From: Lavandula angustifolia
Taxonomy: Eukaryota; Streptophyta; Magnoliopsida; Lamiales; Lamiaceae
NCBI GenBank assembly: GCA_028984105.1
Contig: CM054809.1
Span: 22,113,782 to 22,177,781 of the forward strand
DNA: 64,000 bases
Direction: 5' to 3'
Under the pieces are notes generated by a model, which worked only from the letters and a program-made list of their open reading frames with translations, had not been told where the DNA came from and did not search any database. Position 1 is the stretch's first letter. The number at the start of each line of letters is the position of its first letter. Positions 33,971 to 45,143 of the stretch are shown here, in pieces. Both the position numbers and the translations under genes were made by a program.

Positions 33971-36900
33971 TTAAGTCGTCTTAATTAATTAATTCGTTTT
34001 TTTGTACAACTTGCGGCCCGATTATATCCAACTACCGGTTACAGAAAAGACCACTTCACTACATATTGGAGAGATAGTCTACCCGAACAGATAAAGAACA
34101 CTCTTGTGAGACGGGGGGTAGTGACTTAGTCCGGCGATTTAAAGACGGTCAGTTTGGCCATTTGCTGAGCTGGAGGAAGGGAAAAAGTTCTATCTTAGCT
34201 TTGCATCAGCTCATGTGCTATGAGGTGCAGGCACCGGCCGGGGAGGTTCGTTTTTACATATCCGAACGGAAGCTTAGATTTTCGCAGTACGAGTATGCAC
34301 TCGTTACTGGATTATTTTTCGAGCTCGCGCCCCTGTAGAATCCGGAGTATACATGAGACTCACAGACGGGAAACCAGTAACAGGAGGCGATTTCCTTAAT
34401 TTATGGAAAAATGATAAGCTCGGTGACCTCTCTGAAGACGATTATCTGAAGGTGGCCAATGTGTTGGCACTAATGTGTTTTTTCTTCGCACCTGCTGACA
34501 CGGAGAAGGTTGAGACGATTTAGACGCATGGAACGATTTTCCATGGAGATCATACACGTGCAATGCCCTCCTCCACTACATGAGCTTTGCACCGAAGCGA
34601 CTCGATTTAGTAAAATTGAAATATAATATGTAGGGCCAGTTTGGGCCCTTTAGGTACGAATTGATATTTTATTATTTCAATTTATTATAATTTTTATAAT
34701 TTATACTTGTACTGATCTTTAATCGTATTGTAGATCTGGGCATATGAGGCGATACCAGATTTGGCCCGGCTGTGTATACGCCTTATGAATGACGAAGGTA
34801 TGCCCCGATGTCTGAAATGGGTATTTGTCACGCCATCAGATACACAATGGATCAGTTTCTTCGCCTCGCCGGTAAATAACATTTTAAATATTTATAAAAA
34901 TATTTACAAGTAACAGAAATGTATAATAACTTGTTTTTTTAACTTTTCGAACAGATGCAGACACCTCCCCATGAGACTCTTACGCCTACTCCCGAGGAGC
35001 AACCATCGAAATATAGGAGAAAGGTGATTGGAGATAATCCAATCGGTGTATCTTTTCCAAGACCGACCCCCGTACAGCCGAGACAAGTTGATGAAGAGGG
35101 CAGTGTACGGGCTCCGGCGCCAACTGCACAGAAGAAAAAATTGAAGAAGAAACGTGCACCGACGGAGGGTGAGTCATCCGGGTATCGGAGGGATGAAGAT
35201 TCCACTCTGCCCACGTACGAACGAATGATCCGCAGTATAGATGAATGGTTCGACCAGCGCGAGAATGAATTGTTAGCCAAACTGGATGCGCAGTGGAAGG
35301 AGAACGAGGATCGCTTCTTTAAAAAGTGGGGAAGTTGCTAAAAAATGTCTTTGAAGTCGGCAAGGGCAAGGACAAGGGTAAAGGCATAGGATCCACTTCC
35401 ACGAGTCTGCAGTCGTGGGACGTAGAGTATAGTAGTCATCGGTCGGATAAGGAAACATCTGCACCACGTGAGCCACCGCGGGGGAGGATTGTCACTGTAC
35501 ATGAGTGGCCCAGCTGGAATCAAGATGCCGGACAGCCACAGGAAGATGTGGAAGACACGACGACTGCCGATGCAAATCCCTAGGATGTGGCTGCTTGAAT
35601 GGCTAATCGGGGCTATGATCAGGGGCGCCATAGCATGTACGAGGAGAGAGATGACGTTGGGAGCCACTCCCTTATTCTGCTCCACGATCCCCACCGCCTG
35701 TACATGTATCTTAATTTTGTTGGTTAATTATTCAAATTGATATTATATTTTTATTTCATTTGACCATGCGTGTTTGTCCTAAATGCAGCAACATGAGTCG
35801 GCCGTCTTCGACTTATTTGATACGCAGCATGTACAACGTCTGTATGAAAGCCAACTCGCGGAGCAAAGAATTGTACAAAGCACTGAGGTACAAACTTGAT
35901 TTTTAATTCTATATTTTAGTATTTTTTTAATACATGTTATTTGCAGCCCATAGTGAGCCGCCGATACAATCCTACCGGAGCTCCACACATGTTTGATCCC
36001 GCTGACTCTTTGAGGAGGAATTTTGAGAATTTCATGCTCACTGGTGTTTCTGCCAATGTCACGGTTTCGCAGCATGAGCTGTCGCACGGATTTTTCAAAA
36101 ACATTTTGAATATAAAGTACGACATGGGCCAAACAATGATTGATCTGTATGTATGCTACCTCCGGCAGAGGTTTCAAGACAAAGACCGTGACGTGTTATC
36201 TACACCTGATTCACGCTATACCGTCATAGCGGCTTCGACAATTTTCGTAAGTATAGTTATTTTTTTTATAACTATAATGTGTTTGTTTTTAATTCTCCTG
36301 CTATTGTGTATATTTTTTATAGACGGCTTTAGTCGACGCTTGGACTTCAAAAGTATATGAACCCGATAACAAGTTCCATGAACGGTTCGACTTGAATTAT
36401 AATGAATGGATCCCTAATCTGGGTTTGCTCGAGCCCGTGTTTGGAGCGGATCAGGCGTCACGAAGACTCCGTGGTTCGATGCGAAATTCATAAGTTATAC
36501 TATTTTGTCATTTCAGGTTCATCACTTTAAAATTATTTGTTAAGTACTAGTTGGCCGCTTCCCATTGGGTCGCAGTTAGATTGTGTATCGAGATGTGGAC
36601 GTTGGAGCTCTATGACTCACTCAACAGGCGTGGAGACCAGCAAATATTTGAGTTGAGAAAACAGAATCTGCGACCCCTCCGAAAACTAATCGGACGTTTG
36701 CTAGATGTATGTATTTTAAAATCTTACGGGTTTTGGATTTTAATGTCATTTTAAAATTATTTTTCATGTTTTTAATAAGCTTTTAATTACTGGACGATGA
36801 ATAAGTACAATCGACACATCCGGGAACGCGGACTCCCCAGTTCGTCTTGATGCCGCAAGAGGACCAGTTCAAGCAAGAGGATTCGAACAACTGTGGTCCA

Positions 36901-37038
36901 TATACATGTATGGCAATCGAGCGGCTAATCACTGGATGGCCTACATTGAAATGGGGTAATATAAAATCAAACATCAGAGTATATCGGGAGTGGATGGCTC
37001 TGGAAATATTTCGAGCAATGCTACGTCGGAGATTTTGA
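33511..37038 (+). pseudogene. Ulp1/C48 cysteine-protease-like gene with DUF1985-like N-domain
   Basis: Multi-exon. Exon 1 is probably 33511-33531 (ATG to CAG, then GT). A DUF1985-like domain spans about 34021-34651 (FGHLLSWRKG, RFSQYEYALVTGL, NVLALMCFFFAPA). Next exons: about 34733-34872 (IWAYEAIPDLARLC) and 34955-35341 (proline/lysine-rich linker). Later exons at about 35790-35890, 35947-36249 and 36322-36490 lead to the C48 domain. Catalytic residues are visible: His in SHWVAV (36563-36565), Asp in LYDSL (36614-36616), Gln at 36874-36876 and Cys in NNCGPYTC (36892-36894). The protein would be a deSUMOylase-like protease. Frameshifts near 34065 and 34515, plus an in-frame stop near 34337, indicate a non-functional copy, although the catalytic core is intact. 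It ends with TGA at 37036-37038. Confidence 0.8.
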
Positions 37039-37194
37039 TTCTAGCTATTAATGTTTTATTTTAAAAATTTTGAAATATTTGGAAATCAAACACTTGTAAT
37101 GTTTTATTTTGAAATTTTGATTCTCGTATTTTTGTGCGTATTGTGCAATGTTTCGAGCAATGCTACCTCTCGTATTTTGTATTTTTCTCTCGGA

Positions 37195-37445
37195 TGAGGG
37201 CCGATGGAGGGCCGATAGGCGAAGCCCTCCATCGGCCTTGGCCCCTTTCAACATAATCATTCATCTCTCGGCCCGGCCGAGAGAAGTCCCTCGGCCCCGA
37301 AGGGAAAGGGCTTTGTCGAGTATAAGGGCCAATGGAGGGCCGGTAGTCGAAACCCCCATCAGCCCCGAAGGGTATCGGCTCAGGCCGATGGAGAGTCGAT
37401 GGCTTAACCCCCCATCGGCCCCGAAGGGTATCGGCTCTGGCCCAT
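37195..37445. repeat. CATCGGCCC motif cluster, centre
   Basis: At least eight copies of GGGCCGATGGAGGGCCG and CCCCATCGGCCCCGAAGGG-type phrases lie between the 3' ends of the two converging genes. Phrases such as CCCCGAAGGGTATCGGCTC are repeated almost exactly (about 37362 and 37420). Confidence 0.85.
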
Positions 37446-37559
37446 TTTTTGTTGTTTTTTTCAATTTTTGAGCTAATAAATCAAATTAAAATAAAAGTTG
37501 TCATAATTAACCCGGATGGTAGATAATGAAAAAAAAGAAAAAGGATCAGTTAAAAAAAA

Positions 37560-40016
37560 TTCGCTTCAATCGTTATTTGTCGTTCCAGATACGGGGCATC
37601 TTCGCCTTGTGTGACCTTCTTCTCCACAATTACCATATTTTTTCCGACGGCGCGTTCCAGATGTACTAACTTCTGCTCCGGAAGGACGACGGTTGTTTCT
37701 CGGACGTCCGGCTTGCTGCATAATCATTGGTGGAAGAGTCCTCTATTTCCGGTGGGACACCCCACTCATTTCGAGGAGGCAAGGGATTAACCACACCGGC
37801 ATATATCTCCTTCCACGTCGCCGTCGTATAATAATCATTAATATGATTGTACAGATTTTCCCGGCGATGAAAGAAAACGGCGACAACGTGACTACACGGC
37901 AACATGTCGATTTGTCAGACGCCGCATTCACACATTTCGTTTTGAAGATTGACCCTCCACTGTCGCTCACCTTCGTCGACCTTGTATTTGTCAGTAGTCA
38001 CCTGCGTAACCGTAAACCTTTGAGCCAGGTCAACTTCGTTCCGCATCCTCAACTCAGAAGCCTCTATCAACGGATTGTTTGTGGAACTTGCTTTTACTCG
38101 TCGTGTATCGAACCACGACTCTATCATATGGCGGATTGTCTCGACCATAGCAAGAATTGGAAGTCGTCTAGCCTCCAACAGTCGAGAATTTATTGACTCA
38201 GCAGCATTCTATGTCAGTAGACTGCAACGACGGCCTTTACTGAAGAGTCTGGACCACTTCTCCGATCCGATTTCCATCAACTTTTTGTAAATACCTAGTT
38301 TTTCCCGACGGATAGCGTTCATGGCCTCATGAAACTCTGTCGACCGATAAGCATAAGCTGCTCGATAGAACGACTGGATGACCCACTCACCGTGTCTCGC
38401 AAGCTTATTCGAGAGATGGTAGTAACAAAGTCCGTGTTGTGCGTCTGGAAAGACCACTCTTACCGCATTCGCTATGCTTATATGTTGGTCTGAAACAATC
38501 ACTAAACTGTCATCCGTTGGAAATGCGACTCTCAGTCGCATCATAAACCACGTCCACGAAACATCATTTTCAATCGGACCTACACTAAAAGCGAGTGGGA
38601 ATATTTGCTCGTTCACATCAAAAGTAGCAGCGACGAATAATATTCCCTTATTTCTCCCTTTCAAATGTGTCCCGTCCACCACAATAACCTTTCGGAGGTT
38701 GGCTAACCAAAGGGCACGCGACACACCAAGCGCCAAAAATAAATGTCAGAAACGACCATCCTCATCAACATCAAGATCCGTATAAGTGCCCAGATTTGTT
38801 TGTTCCAACAAATGCAGATATTGTGGTAGTTTGCTGAAGGAATCAGCATGTCCGCCGTAAATCATCGAAATAGCTGCATTGCGCGCTCAGAGGGCCACCC
38901 CGTAGGTTGCTTGTATTCTAAACTTATCCAATAGATCCGCCTGAATATCAGCCGATTTTATTAACTTGCTCTGACGGCGCATTCTACTAGCAATATAAGC
39001 TGCTACAGCCTTCGAACGCACACTTCTTTCGCCAAGCCCCGATAAATCAATTGTGAAATTGTGGTCGGCAACCCATTTTGTCACCTCCCAACATTTTTCA
39101 CCTCTGCAATAAGCCCGGAGCTGGAACGGACAATCAACACATCTTCTGCACAAATATTCCAAACGGGAACCACTCGAACATTGCACTCTGAAATCCGCAC
39201 CGTTTTCCAAATGGAATAGAGCGACAACAGCATAAAGTTCGTCTTTCGAGTTAAACATCAATCCTTCATGCAAAGTTCCGTCTACAATATTATTCATGTT
39301 CCGCACCACTACTGAATCGGATACATGAAGGGGAACAATAGGAAGTATCCAGTTGCTTGCGGCTTCTGTGTTGTCGTATGCAGTCATGTCCATCGTTGGA
39401 GGATAATTTACTGGATCGAGCAAAGACATAAGTTGACTCACGCCACCCTCTCTCTGAATCCATGCAGCAAAATCTTGTAACGAACAATTAATCAAGGTGG
39501 GAGGAATATCTTCATCCTCATCATCATCGGATGATGAGTCCAAATCCGCCTCACGTTCTGAATCTGTCTCCACATGAACATTCCTTTGTGGAGCCCGAAC
39601 ACCAGCATTACTTCCGCTTCCTTGCCCCGTAAACCAATTAGGACCTCCGAAATTATAAATATCTTAGGGCCGTTGATTCAGGTTGAGGACAACAAATTGA
39701 GGATTTTGCACTTGAGGATACACAAGAAACACAACCGGCTCTACGTCGATAGAGCACAACCGCATAAGATCAATATCATGACCCGGAATGACCTTCATCA
39801 TTCTGTCGGTTCGTCGGGAAGCAGCAGTATAGTAAATGAAGTAGTTGAACGGAAGGGAATAAGCACTGAGCCACCGATCAATGCTTTGTCGAAGATATTC
39901 GAGTGAAATATTGTTTGAAGGAATGTAAACCATGAACTCATGGCCACCGACATAATTCGACTCATCATCGAATTCGCCGTTCAATTTCACAATAATCGAT
40001 CGAAAATCGGCCATCT
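37560..40016 (-). pseudogene. Mutator-like (MuDR/MURA family) transposase
   Basis: Intronless, about 810 codons from ATG at 40016. N-terminal PB1-like region (NYVGGHEFMVYIPSNN), a DBD_Tnp_Mut zinc-type domain (39330-39000, with CRRCVDCPFQLRAY), then the MULE DDE core (38736-38209): VVDGTHLKG, VSDQH, and CYYHL. A SWIM zinc finger follows (CECG...CSH at 37925-37890), then a zinc-knuckle-like NCGEEGHTRRRC near 37612. In-frame stops at about 39664, 38887, 38784, 38209 and 37915, plus a frameshift near 37666, so it is dead. At 37917 a TGA replaces what looks like a Trp codon in the SWIM finger. Confidence 0.9.
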
Positions 40017-40154
40017 TTTTCAAATTGTTGTGACGAATTGAGAAGAGTGGAAGTGAAATTGAAGATTTTATCTGTGAATGATCCAATTGCCATCCTCATT
40101 CTTATTAGCAAATTTTACGTAAAATTTCACGTGATCCAATTGTCAATAAATTCG

Positions 40155-40675
40155 TATACAAAGTACCCCTCGGCCCTCCATCGGCCCACCGTCGGCCCAC
40201 CATTGGCCCTACGAAAATTGAGGCCGAATTGTCATTTCAATACAAAAAGCTGAATTGAAATTGCACCACGAATAGGCCCACCATCGGCCCCGCCCTCGGC
40301 CCCTCATCGGCCCTCAATTTCGTGCATGTGAATATCAAATCCGACTAGTCAATTCAGCAGAAAAAGCTGCACCTTCCGTAGGCCCACAACTGCACCTTCC
40401 ATTGGCCGATGGAGGGCCGGTGGACACCCCCAATCGGCCCTCCATCCGCCCTTAGAGCCATAAAAAATTCAATAGCCTCGCCCGATGGGGGTTGTTAGGC
40501 ATTTATTCTCTCGGCCTACTTAGGGCCGATGGACACCCCCCATCGGCCCCCCTTCGGCCCTGATTTTCTAGTCAACATAAAAGTGGCTCGGCCGATGGGG
40601 GGTGTTCGGCCATTTTCTCTCGGCCGATGGAGGGCCGATAGACACACACCTTCGGCCGTCCATCGGCCCTAGGCG
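40155..40675. repeat. CATCGGCCC motif cluster, right
   Basis: Ten or more copies of CATCGGCCC / GGGCCGATGG in both orientations upstream of the transposase start, inside the right end of the MULE. Interspersed with phrases such as GGCCCACCATCGGCCC. Confidence 0.85.
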
Positions 40676-40739
40676 TTTCCAACGAAAAAAAAAATTGACG
40701 TGACAAATCCTTTCCACAAAAAGACAAAATGGCTATATT

Positions 40740-40814
40740 TGTATTTTGTTTTAGTTGAAGGCTACTTTTGTATTTGTATTTGTTTTTGTTTATTTGGCTA
40801 CTGCTACAAATATC
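40740..40814 (-). repeat. Right terminal inverted repeat of the MULE
   Basis: The plus-strand sequence GGCTACTTTTGTATTTG ... TTTATTTGGCTACTGCTACA is the inverted counterpart of 33186-33245. It is followed directly by the TTTTTTTAAA duplication. Confidence 0.72.
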
Positions 40815-41248
40815 TTTTTTTAAATGGGTGGCATAGACACTCATATGCCTCCACTGACACGGTAATTTCATTTTCTGTGCCATTGGTTTGATGTATTTCT
40901 TTGTCTGTTTCTTGTCTAACTAGATTTGAAAACTACTCAAATAGTGTATAAATGACTGGATGCAGAGGACTTCCAGGGTTGATTGAAGAAAAAAACATTT
41001 TGTAAAATGTTAAATTCTTATTAATTCATGTTTTCTGAATCCTTTTACCAAACTCCTAGTCCTTGAAAACATAAGTTTACGTTGCTTGAGGTATCTCACA
41101 CAATCAAATCATGAATGATTTCACGAGAGCTTTGTTCTTGTTTATGTAATGTACAGAGTATTTCCATCTTTAGTGGGTTTTTGTTTTAAGTAACATTTCC
41201 GTGAAGAATTTTACTTTCGCTGAGAGAGATGAATCAAATTCGTGAATG

Positions 41249-41364
41249 CTTTCCCAAGATACTTATTTTTAGCTTATATACCAGACACATTAATGGTGTT
41301 CACTTGCTTTCCCAAGATACTTATTTTTAGCTTATATACCAGACACATTAATGGTGTTCACTTG
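41249..41364. repeat. Perfect 58-bp tandem duplication
   Basis: The block CTTTCCCAAGATACTTATTT ... GGTGTTCACTTG occurs twice, back to back (41249-41306, 41307-41364), without visible differences, which implies a recent origin or an assembly artefact. Confidence 0.95.
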
Positions 41365-41534
41365 TAACGAATTTTTACTTCTCAAGCACTTTCATCCAGG
41401 GATATCTTCATAATCAAAGTCGCCAACGATTTCACGAAAGACTTGTTTTTTAGTTTATATACTCGACACGTGGATAACATTTCCCATTTTTTAGTGGATT
41501 TTACCATCTCTATCGTTTGGACAAAATAAATCAA

Positions 41535-41666
41535 CCATTACAAGTTTGAATCACGCAATACCTCTACATGATTACACACGGTTAGTCTGCATTTCGAACC
41601 ATCACAAGTTCGTTCGAATCACGCACCACCTCTAGAAGATTACACATGGTTAGTCTGCATTTCGAA
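41535..41666. repeat. Imperfect ~64-bp tandem duplication
   Basis: CCATTACAAGTTTGAATCAC ... CTGCATTTCGAA (41535-41598) is followed by CCATCACAAGTTCGTTCGAA ... CTGCATTTCGAA (41599-41666), with several substitutions and a small indel. Confidence 0.85.
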
Positions 41667-42433
41667 CTGCAGCTGCAAATTTCCCACATAGAATAAACAA
41701 AATATAGGGCTCTACTGCAACTGGATTCTATTATATTATGATTAGAGAAAGACCTCATTGAAAACTTTCGGACTAGTTTGTATTCACACATACAAAGCTA
41801 TATAAATACAAAACTGCAAATGCAACTCAAATATAGTAGGCTCCTTCATTCAAGAACAATACTTGAACACTTAACCAAATGGTTTTAAGTTATGATAAGC
41901 TAGGCCAACAACACCAAAATCAGAAAAGATTGATCATCAAAACTAGACTAGATCAATTTGGTTACCCCTGCCATGATTTACCATTTGAAAGCCTCTATGG
42001 GTCTATTATTTACACACACATAATAGAGTAACTGTAACCATCTCAGCTTCTCTACATCTTTAAATGTATTTCATAATATGAAAACAAAAGATGAAACACC
42101 ATCTCCAATCATATTTAAAAATGGAGAAGAGAAAGCAGAGCACATCACATGTATCAAACTAAAATTAGGTACAAAATGGAACAATGCCAATATTCTGATC
42201 AGGTAAGATTCAAATTAATGATAAATATATGTCATTCTCAAGTTACACTACCCCCCATACTGGCAATATGAGCAGAACCTCAAAATTTCAGCAACATAAG
42301 AAAATGACAGACATTATAATCAAGAAAACTAAAAATAGAAAGAAAAAAAACTGCATCTTTAAATCCAGAAGCTAACCAACTACTCCAATCCAATTTTCAT
42401 CAATCTCATCCTGCAAAAACAGAGCATCTCAAA

Positions 42434-43489
42434 TCAATTGTGTGACTCACTACTCTTCCTGGCCCCATTGCTCTCTCCTTCCCTCTCTTCCAACAACCTT
42501 CCGGCCTCCTCATCAGCCTGCTGCGTATTCTTCTGCGCCTCATTCGCCTTTAGCGCCTGCAGCTTCGCGTGATTGTAATACCCCACGCCCAAGAACGCCA
42601 GTCCATAACCGAACAAATTGATCGGAGTTACAGTGTCCTTGATCACAGACCAAGAGAACGCAATCAAGAGCCAATCCTTCACCACACCAGCCACATTCAT
42701 CGTCAGAGCAGAAGTCTTGCCCACGAGCAAGAACACCGCCAGATTCAGTGCGAACGCACACAGCGAATTGCTACCGAAAATCACGTAATCGAAATGGAAG
42801 CTCGAGTTCTCCTTCAAAATTGGGAATTCAACAAAGATCCACGGGAAAAACAAGAAGATTAAGCAACATGGAGCCACGTAATAGAGAGAAGTAATCGGAT
42901 TGAGCGTGATGCCTTTAGAAGTGAGCAGGATCTGAATCATCACGAGGCGCGTGGCCTCAAACGCCACCGCCCCCAGTTGCAGAATGACACCGAAGGTGTC
43001 GAACTTCGCTTCTCCGTAGGCGGCGATCCCGACCCCAATCGAGATCGAAATCATATTCGCCATGGTCTCCGATTTGAACGCATCTTTCTTCAGCAACACC
43101 CCAATAGTGTAAACCGCCACCGGCATCAGCGCCTTAAGCATTTGAATAAAGGAGACGGAGAGATAAATGTAGGCGGAATTGGAGAGCCATAGAGAGAGAG
43201 AGTAGAGGAGGCCGATGGGGACCACAGATTTGAGGTAGAGATCCCACGACATGGTGACCGGCTCGACGGCCTTGAAGACTCGAACGAGGAGATAAGCAAT
43301 CGAGGAGCAGAAGCCCATGTGGATCATGGTGAGGGAGATGGGGTATGGCCAATTGTACAACTTCCGATCCAGGATGTACTTGTTGTAGACGATGACCATG
43401 AAGGAGAGGAAGATCCATATGGCCACGTAGGTGTAGGATAGGACGATCTTCTTCAGCACGCCCTCGCTCAGATTGCCGCCTTTCCCCAT
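42434..43489 (-). CDS. Nucleotide-sugar/triose-phosphate-type translocator, intronless
   Basis: An uninterrupted 351-residue protein (ATG 43489-43487; stop 42436-42434). Hydrophobic profile with about ten membrane segments: starting SYTYVAIWIFLSFMVIVYNK (residues ~18-37), LTMIHMGFCSSIAYL, LYSLSLWLSNSAYIYLSVSF, then the diagnostic FIQMLKALMPVAVY stretch, FEATRLVMIQILL, and a C-terminal GYGLAFLGVGYYNH. The hydrophilic tail is Glu/Lys-rich, as usual for this group. It belongs to the TPT/NST family, KD group, close to Arabidopsis At4g32390/At2g25520-type proteins, some of which have been described as Golgi UDP-arabinofuranose carriers. The exact substrate is an inference. The gene seems intact; length is typical. 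Confidence 0.93.
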   Translation of the reverse strand: MGKGGNLSEGVLKKIVLSYTYVAIWIFLSFMVIVYNKYILDRKLYNWPYPISLTMIHMGFCSSIAYLLVRVFKAVEPVTMSWDLYLKSVVPIGLLYSLSLWLSNSAYIYLSVSFIQMLKALMPVAVYTIGVLLKKDAFKSETMANMISISIGVGIAAYGEAKFDTFGVILQLGAVAFEATRLVMIQILLTSKGITLNPITSLYYVAPCCLIFLFFPWIFVEFPILKENSSFHFDYVIFGSNSLCAFALNLAVFLLVGKTSALTMNVAGVVKDWLLIAFSWSVIKDTVTPINLFGYGLAFLGVGYYNHAKLQALKANEAQKNTQQADEEAGRLLEEREGESNGARKSSESHN

Positions 43490-44385
43490 TGTCGGGTTGG
43501 AATAGAGCTCTGATTCAGTTGTGGAGGAGGAGAACAGGTTTTGATTGCGAGTTGTGGGATCGATTTTTGACTCACAAAAATGAATTTTATAAATTATCCC
43601 TTTTCATTAATTATGCTAAAATCTCGATGCATACGTTGTCAGTTTCTTGGCTATCCATGTGTAACAAATCTGCAGGTCCGCCTCAATTTGTTACTTATTT
43701 TGTTTGCTACTCTAAAAAATCTCTCTATAAATAATAATAAGTAGCTCGATAAAAAAACATTCTTTTGATAAATAAATATATTTACTACTTGGATAGAGTT
43801 TTTTTTAATAGAAAACATTGTTTAATAGAAAATAAATACGGTTGGGCAATTAGATTAAAATATTTAACGATTTTGCAGATCTGTTGAACTACTCGAATGA
43901 GAATGATGCAGTTTTGGGATGAAATTATTCGATTAGTGCCGATGGTGAGAATGAAGCTTAACTGAATGACATTACCTATGTTTTAAATGTGTGGTCAAAA
44001 TATATAAATTCCAGACAATGATCACCTTAAGAATCTTTGTTATATTACGACCAAACTATTTTGAAAGTAACATATTATGTAATAACGTTGAGGTGAACAT
44101 AATTCTAGTTTAATTAAAAAGAAAAAGAATCAACTATATATGCATATTTTTCAAAAGAAATGAGTATATTAATTGTACCAATATTGTAAATTGATTGAAA
44201 GATATTAGTCTACATCTAAATATATTCTAAATAAAATCAATTTAGTCTATTGGTCTAAATTGATTGAAAGATATTAGTTCTGATTCCTGAATGGTTTTTC
44301 TTTTCGCTACTCCATGCAATTAATTTAGTCTATTGGTCTAAATTGGCTCGGAAAGAAATCAATGTACAACCCAATATGTAATATT
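43490..44385. other. Upstream region of the transporter gene
   Basis: AT-rich and non-coding. It includes the 5' UTR and promoter of the minus-strand transporter and a diffuse tandem repeat near 44190-44345, where AATTTAGTCTATTGGTCTAAATTG occurs twice and GATTGAAAGATATTAGT twice. No TATA box could be assigned with confidence. Confidence 0.5.
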
Positions 44386-44583
44386 CTCCCTTTGGTTTTA
44401 CTTGTTTTATTTTCCTTTTTGGGTTGTCCCATTTGACTTGTCTTTTTTTCTTAAAATAAAAAATAATTACTATACAAACTCACACTTTTTCTTTGTAGGG
44501 CATACATCTCTAGACACAACCAACCACTTATCTTAATCTCCGTATAAAAAAGAAACACGATAAATCGGGCGGGACGGAGGGAG
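44386..44583. mobile_element. Stowaway-like MITE
   Basis: The left end is CTCCCTTTGGTTTTACTTGT and the right end CGATAAATCGGGCGGGACGGAGGGAG. Flanks are TATT (44382-44385) and TATT (44584-44587), consistent with a TA duplication. About 198 bp, non-coding. Confidence 0.8.
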
Positions 44584-44587
44584 TATT

Positions 44588-45143
44588 ACTTTATGGGTTA
44601 AAAGTGCTAATCTTCCTTGACTAATTGATTTTATGCTCTTTGCTATCTGAACTATGAAAATGTACATTTCCTTCTAAATTATCTAATTTGTTGCGGGGTA
44701 AAATTCCAAATCCACGTGCAAACTTAAAGATGATTTCATATAGGATTATTACCTTAATTCGTGCGACTTTTTCGGAGAAATGTTGCAAAATGAGAGAGAA
44801 CGGGAGGGAGAAGAGTTGCATCAAAGAGAGAGAGAGACATGTACGTGAAAAACTCCAAGTATAGAAAATTTTTGGACTATTATTTCAAGTGTTTTTACGA
44901 TATTGCCCCTAACTTTGCACGTGCGGTAGGAATGTTACTCTCCACAATAAATTAAATAGCTCATAAGATAAAAATATATATTTACATAATTTATGGGACA
45001 AGATACAAAAGCTGATATTCAAAGAAAGTTTAATACTTTTAATTTTTGGGATGTTTGATTCGCAGCTTGCAATCGATTCGGGTTCAGATCATTCCCTGTG
45101 AATTCAGAAATGGTTGATTAGTTCCAATACATCTGTTTGTTTT
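44588..45143. other. Unassigned intergenic region
   Basis: AT-rich, no convincing ORF or repeat. It contains a GAGAGAGAGA run near 44825. Confidence 0.4.

Larger units (their letters stand above)
33186..40814. mobile_element. MULE carrying a Ulp1-like protease gene and a MuDR transposase
   Basis: Flanked by identical 10-bp repeats TTTTTTTAAA (33176-33185, 40815-40824). The left end GTGTTAATAGTCACTGTTAGCCAAATACG-like sequence and the right end, reverse-complemented (GATATTTGTAGCAGTAGCCAAATA), align as imperfect terminal inverted repeats. Each is followed by AAATGTAGCC/AAAGTAGCC phrases. The 7,629-bp interior has a Ulp1/C48-like gene (+) and a Mutator transposase (-), converging on 37040-37560. 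This two-gene layout matches the Kaonashi-type MULEs of plants, known for spreading ULP-like genes (family knowledge, not checked here). Both genes are broken in this copy. Confidence 0.88.
40825..42433. other. Intergenic region downstream of the transporter gene
   Basis: This is non-coding, with two local tandem duplications (41249-41364 and 41535-41666). Its right part (about 42050-42433) is presumably the 3' UTR of the minus-strand transporter gene. No other feature seen. Confidence 0.55.
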
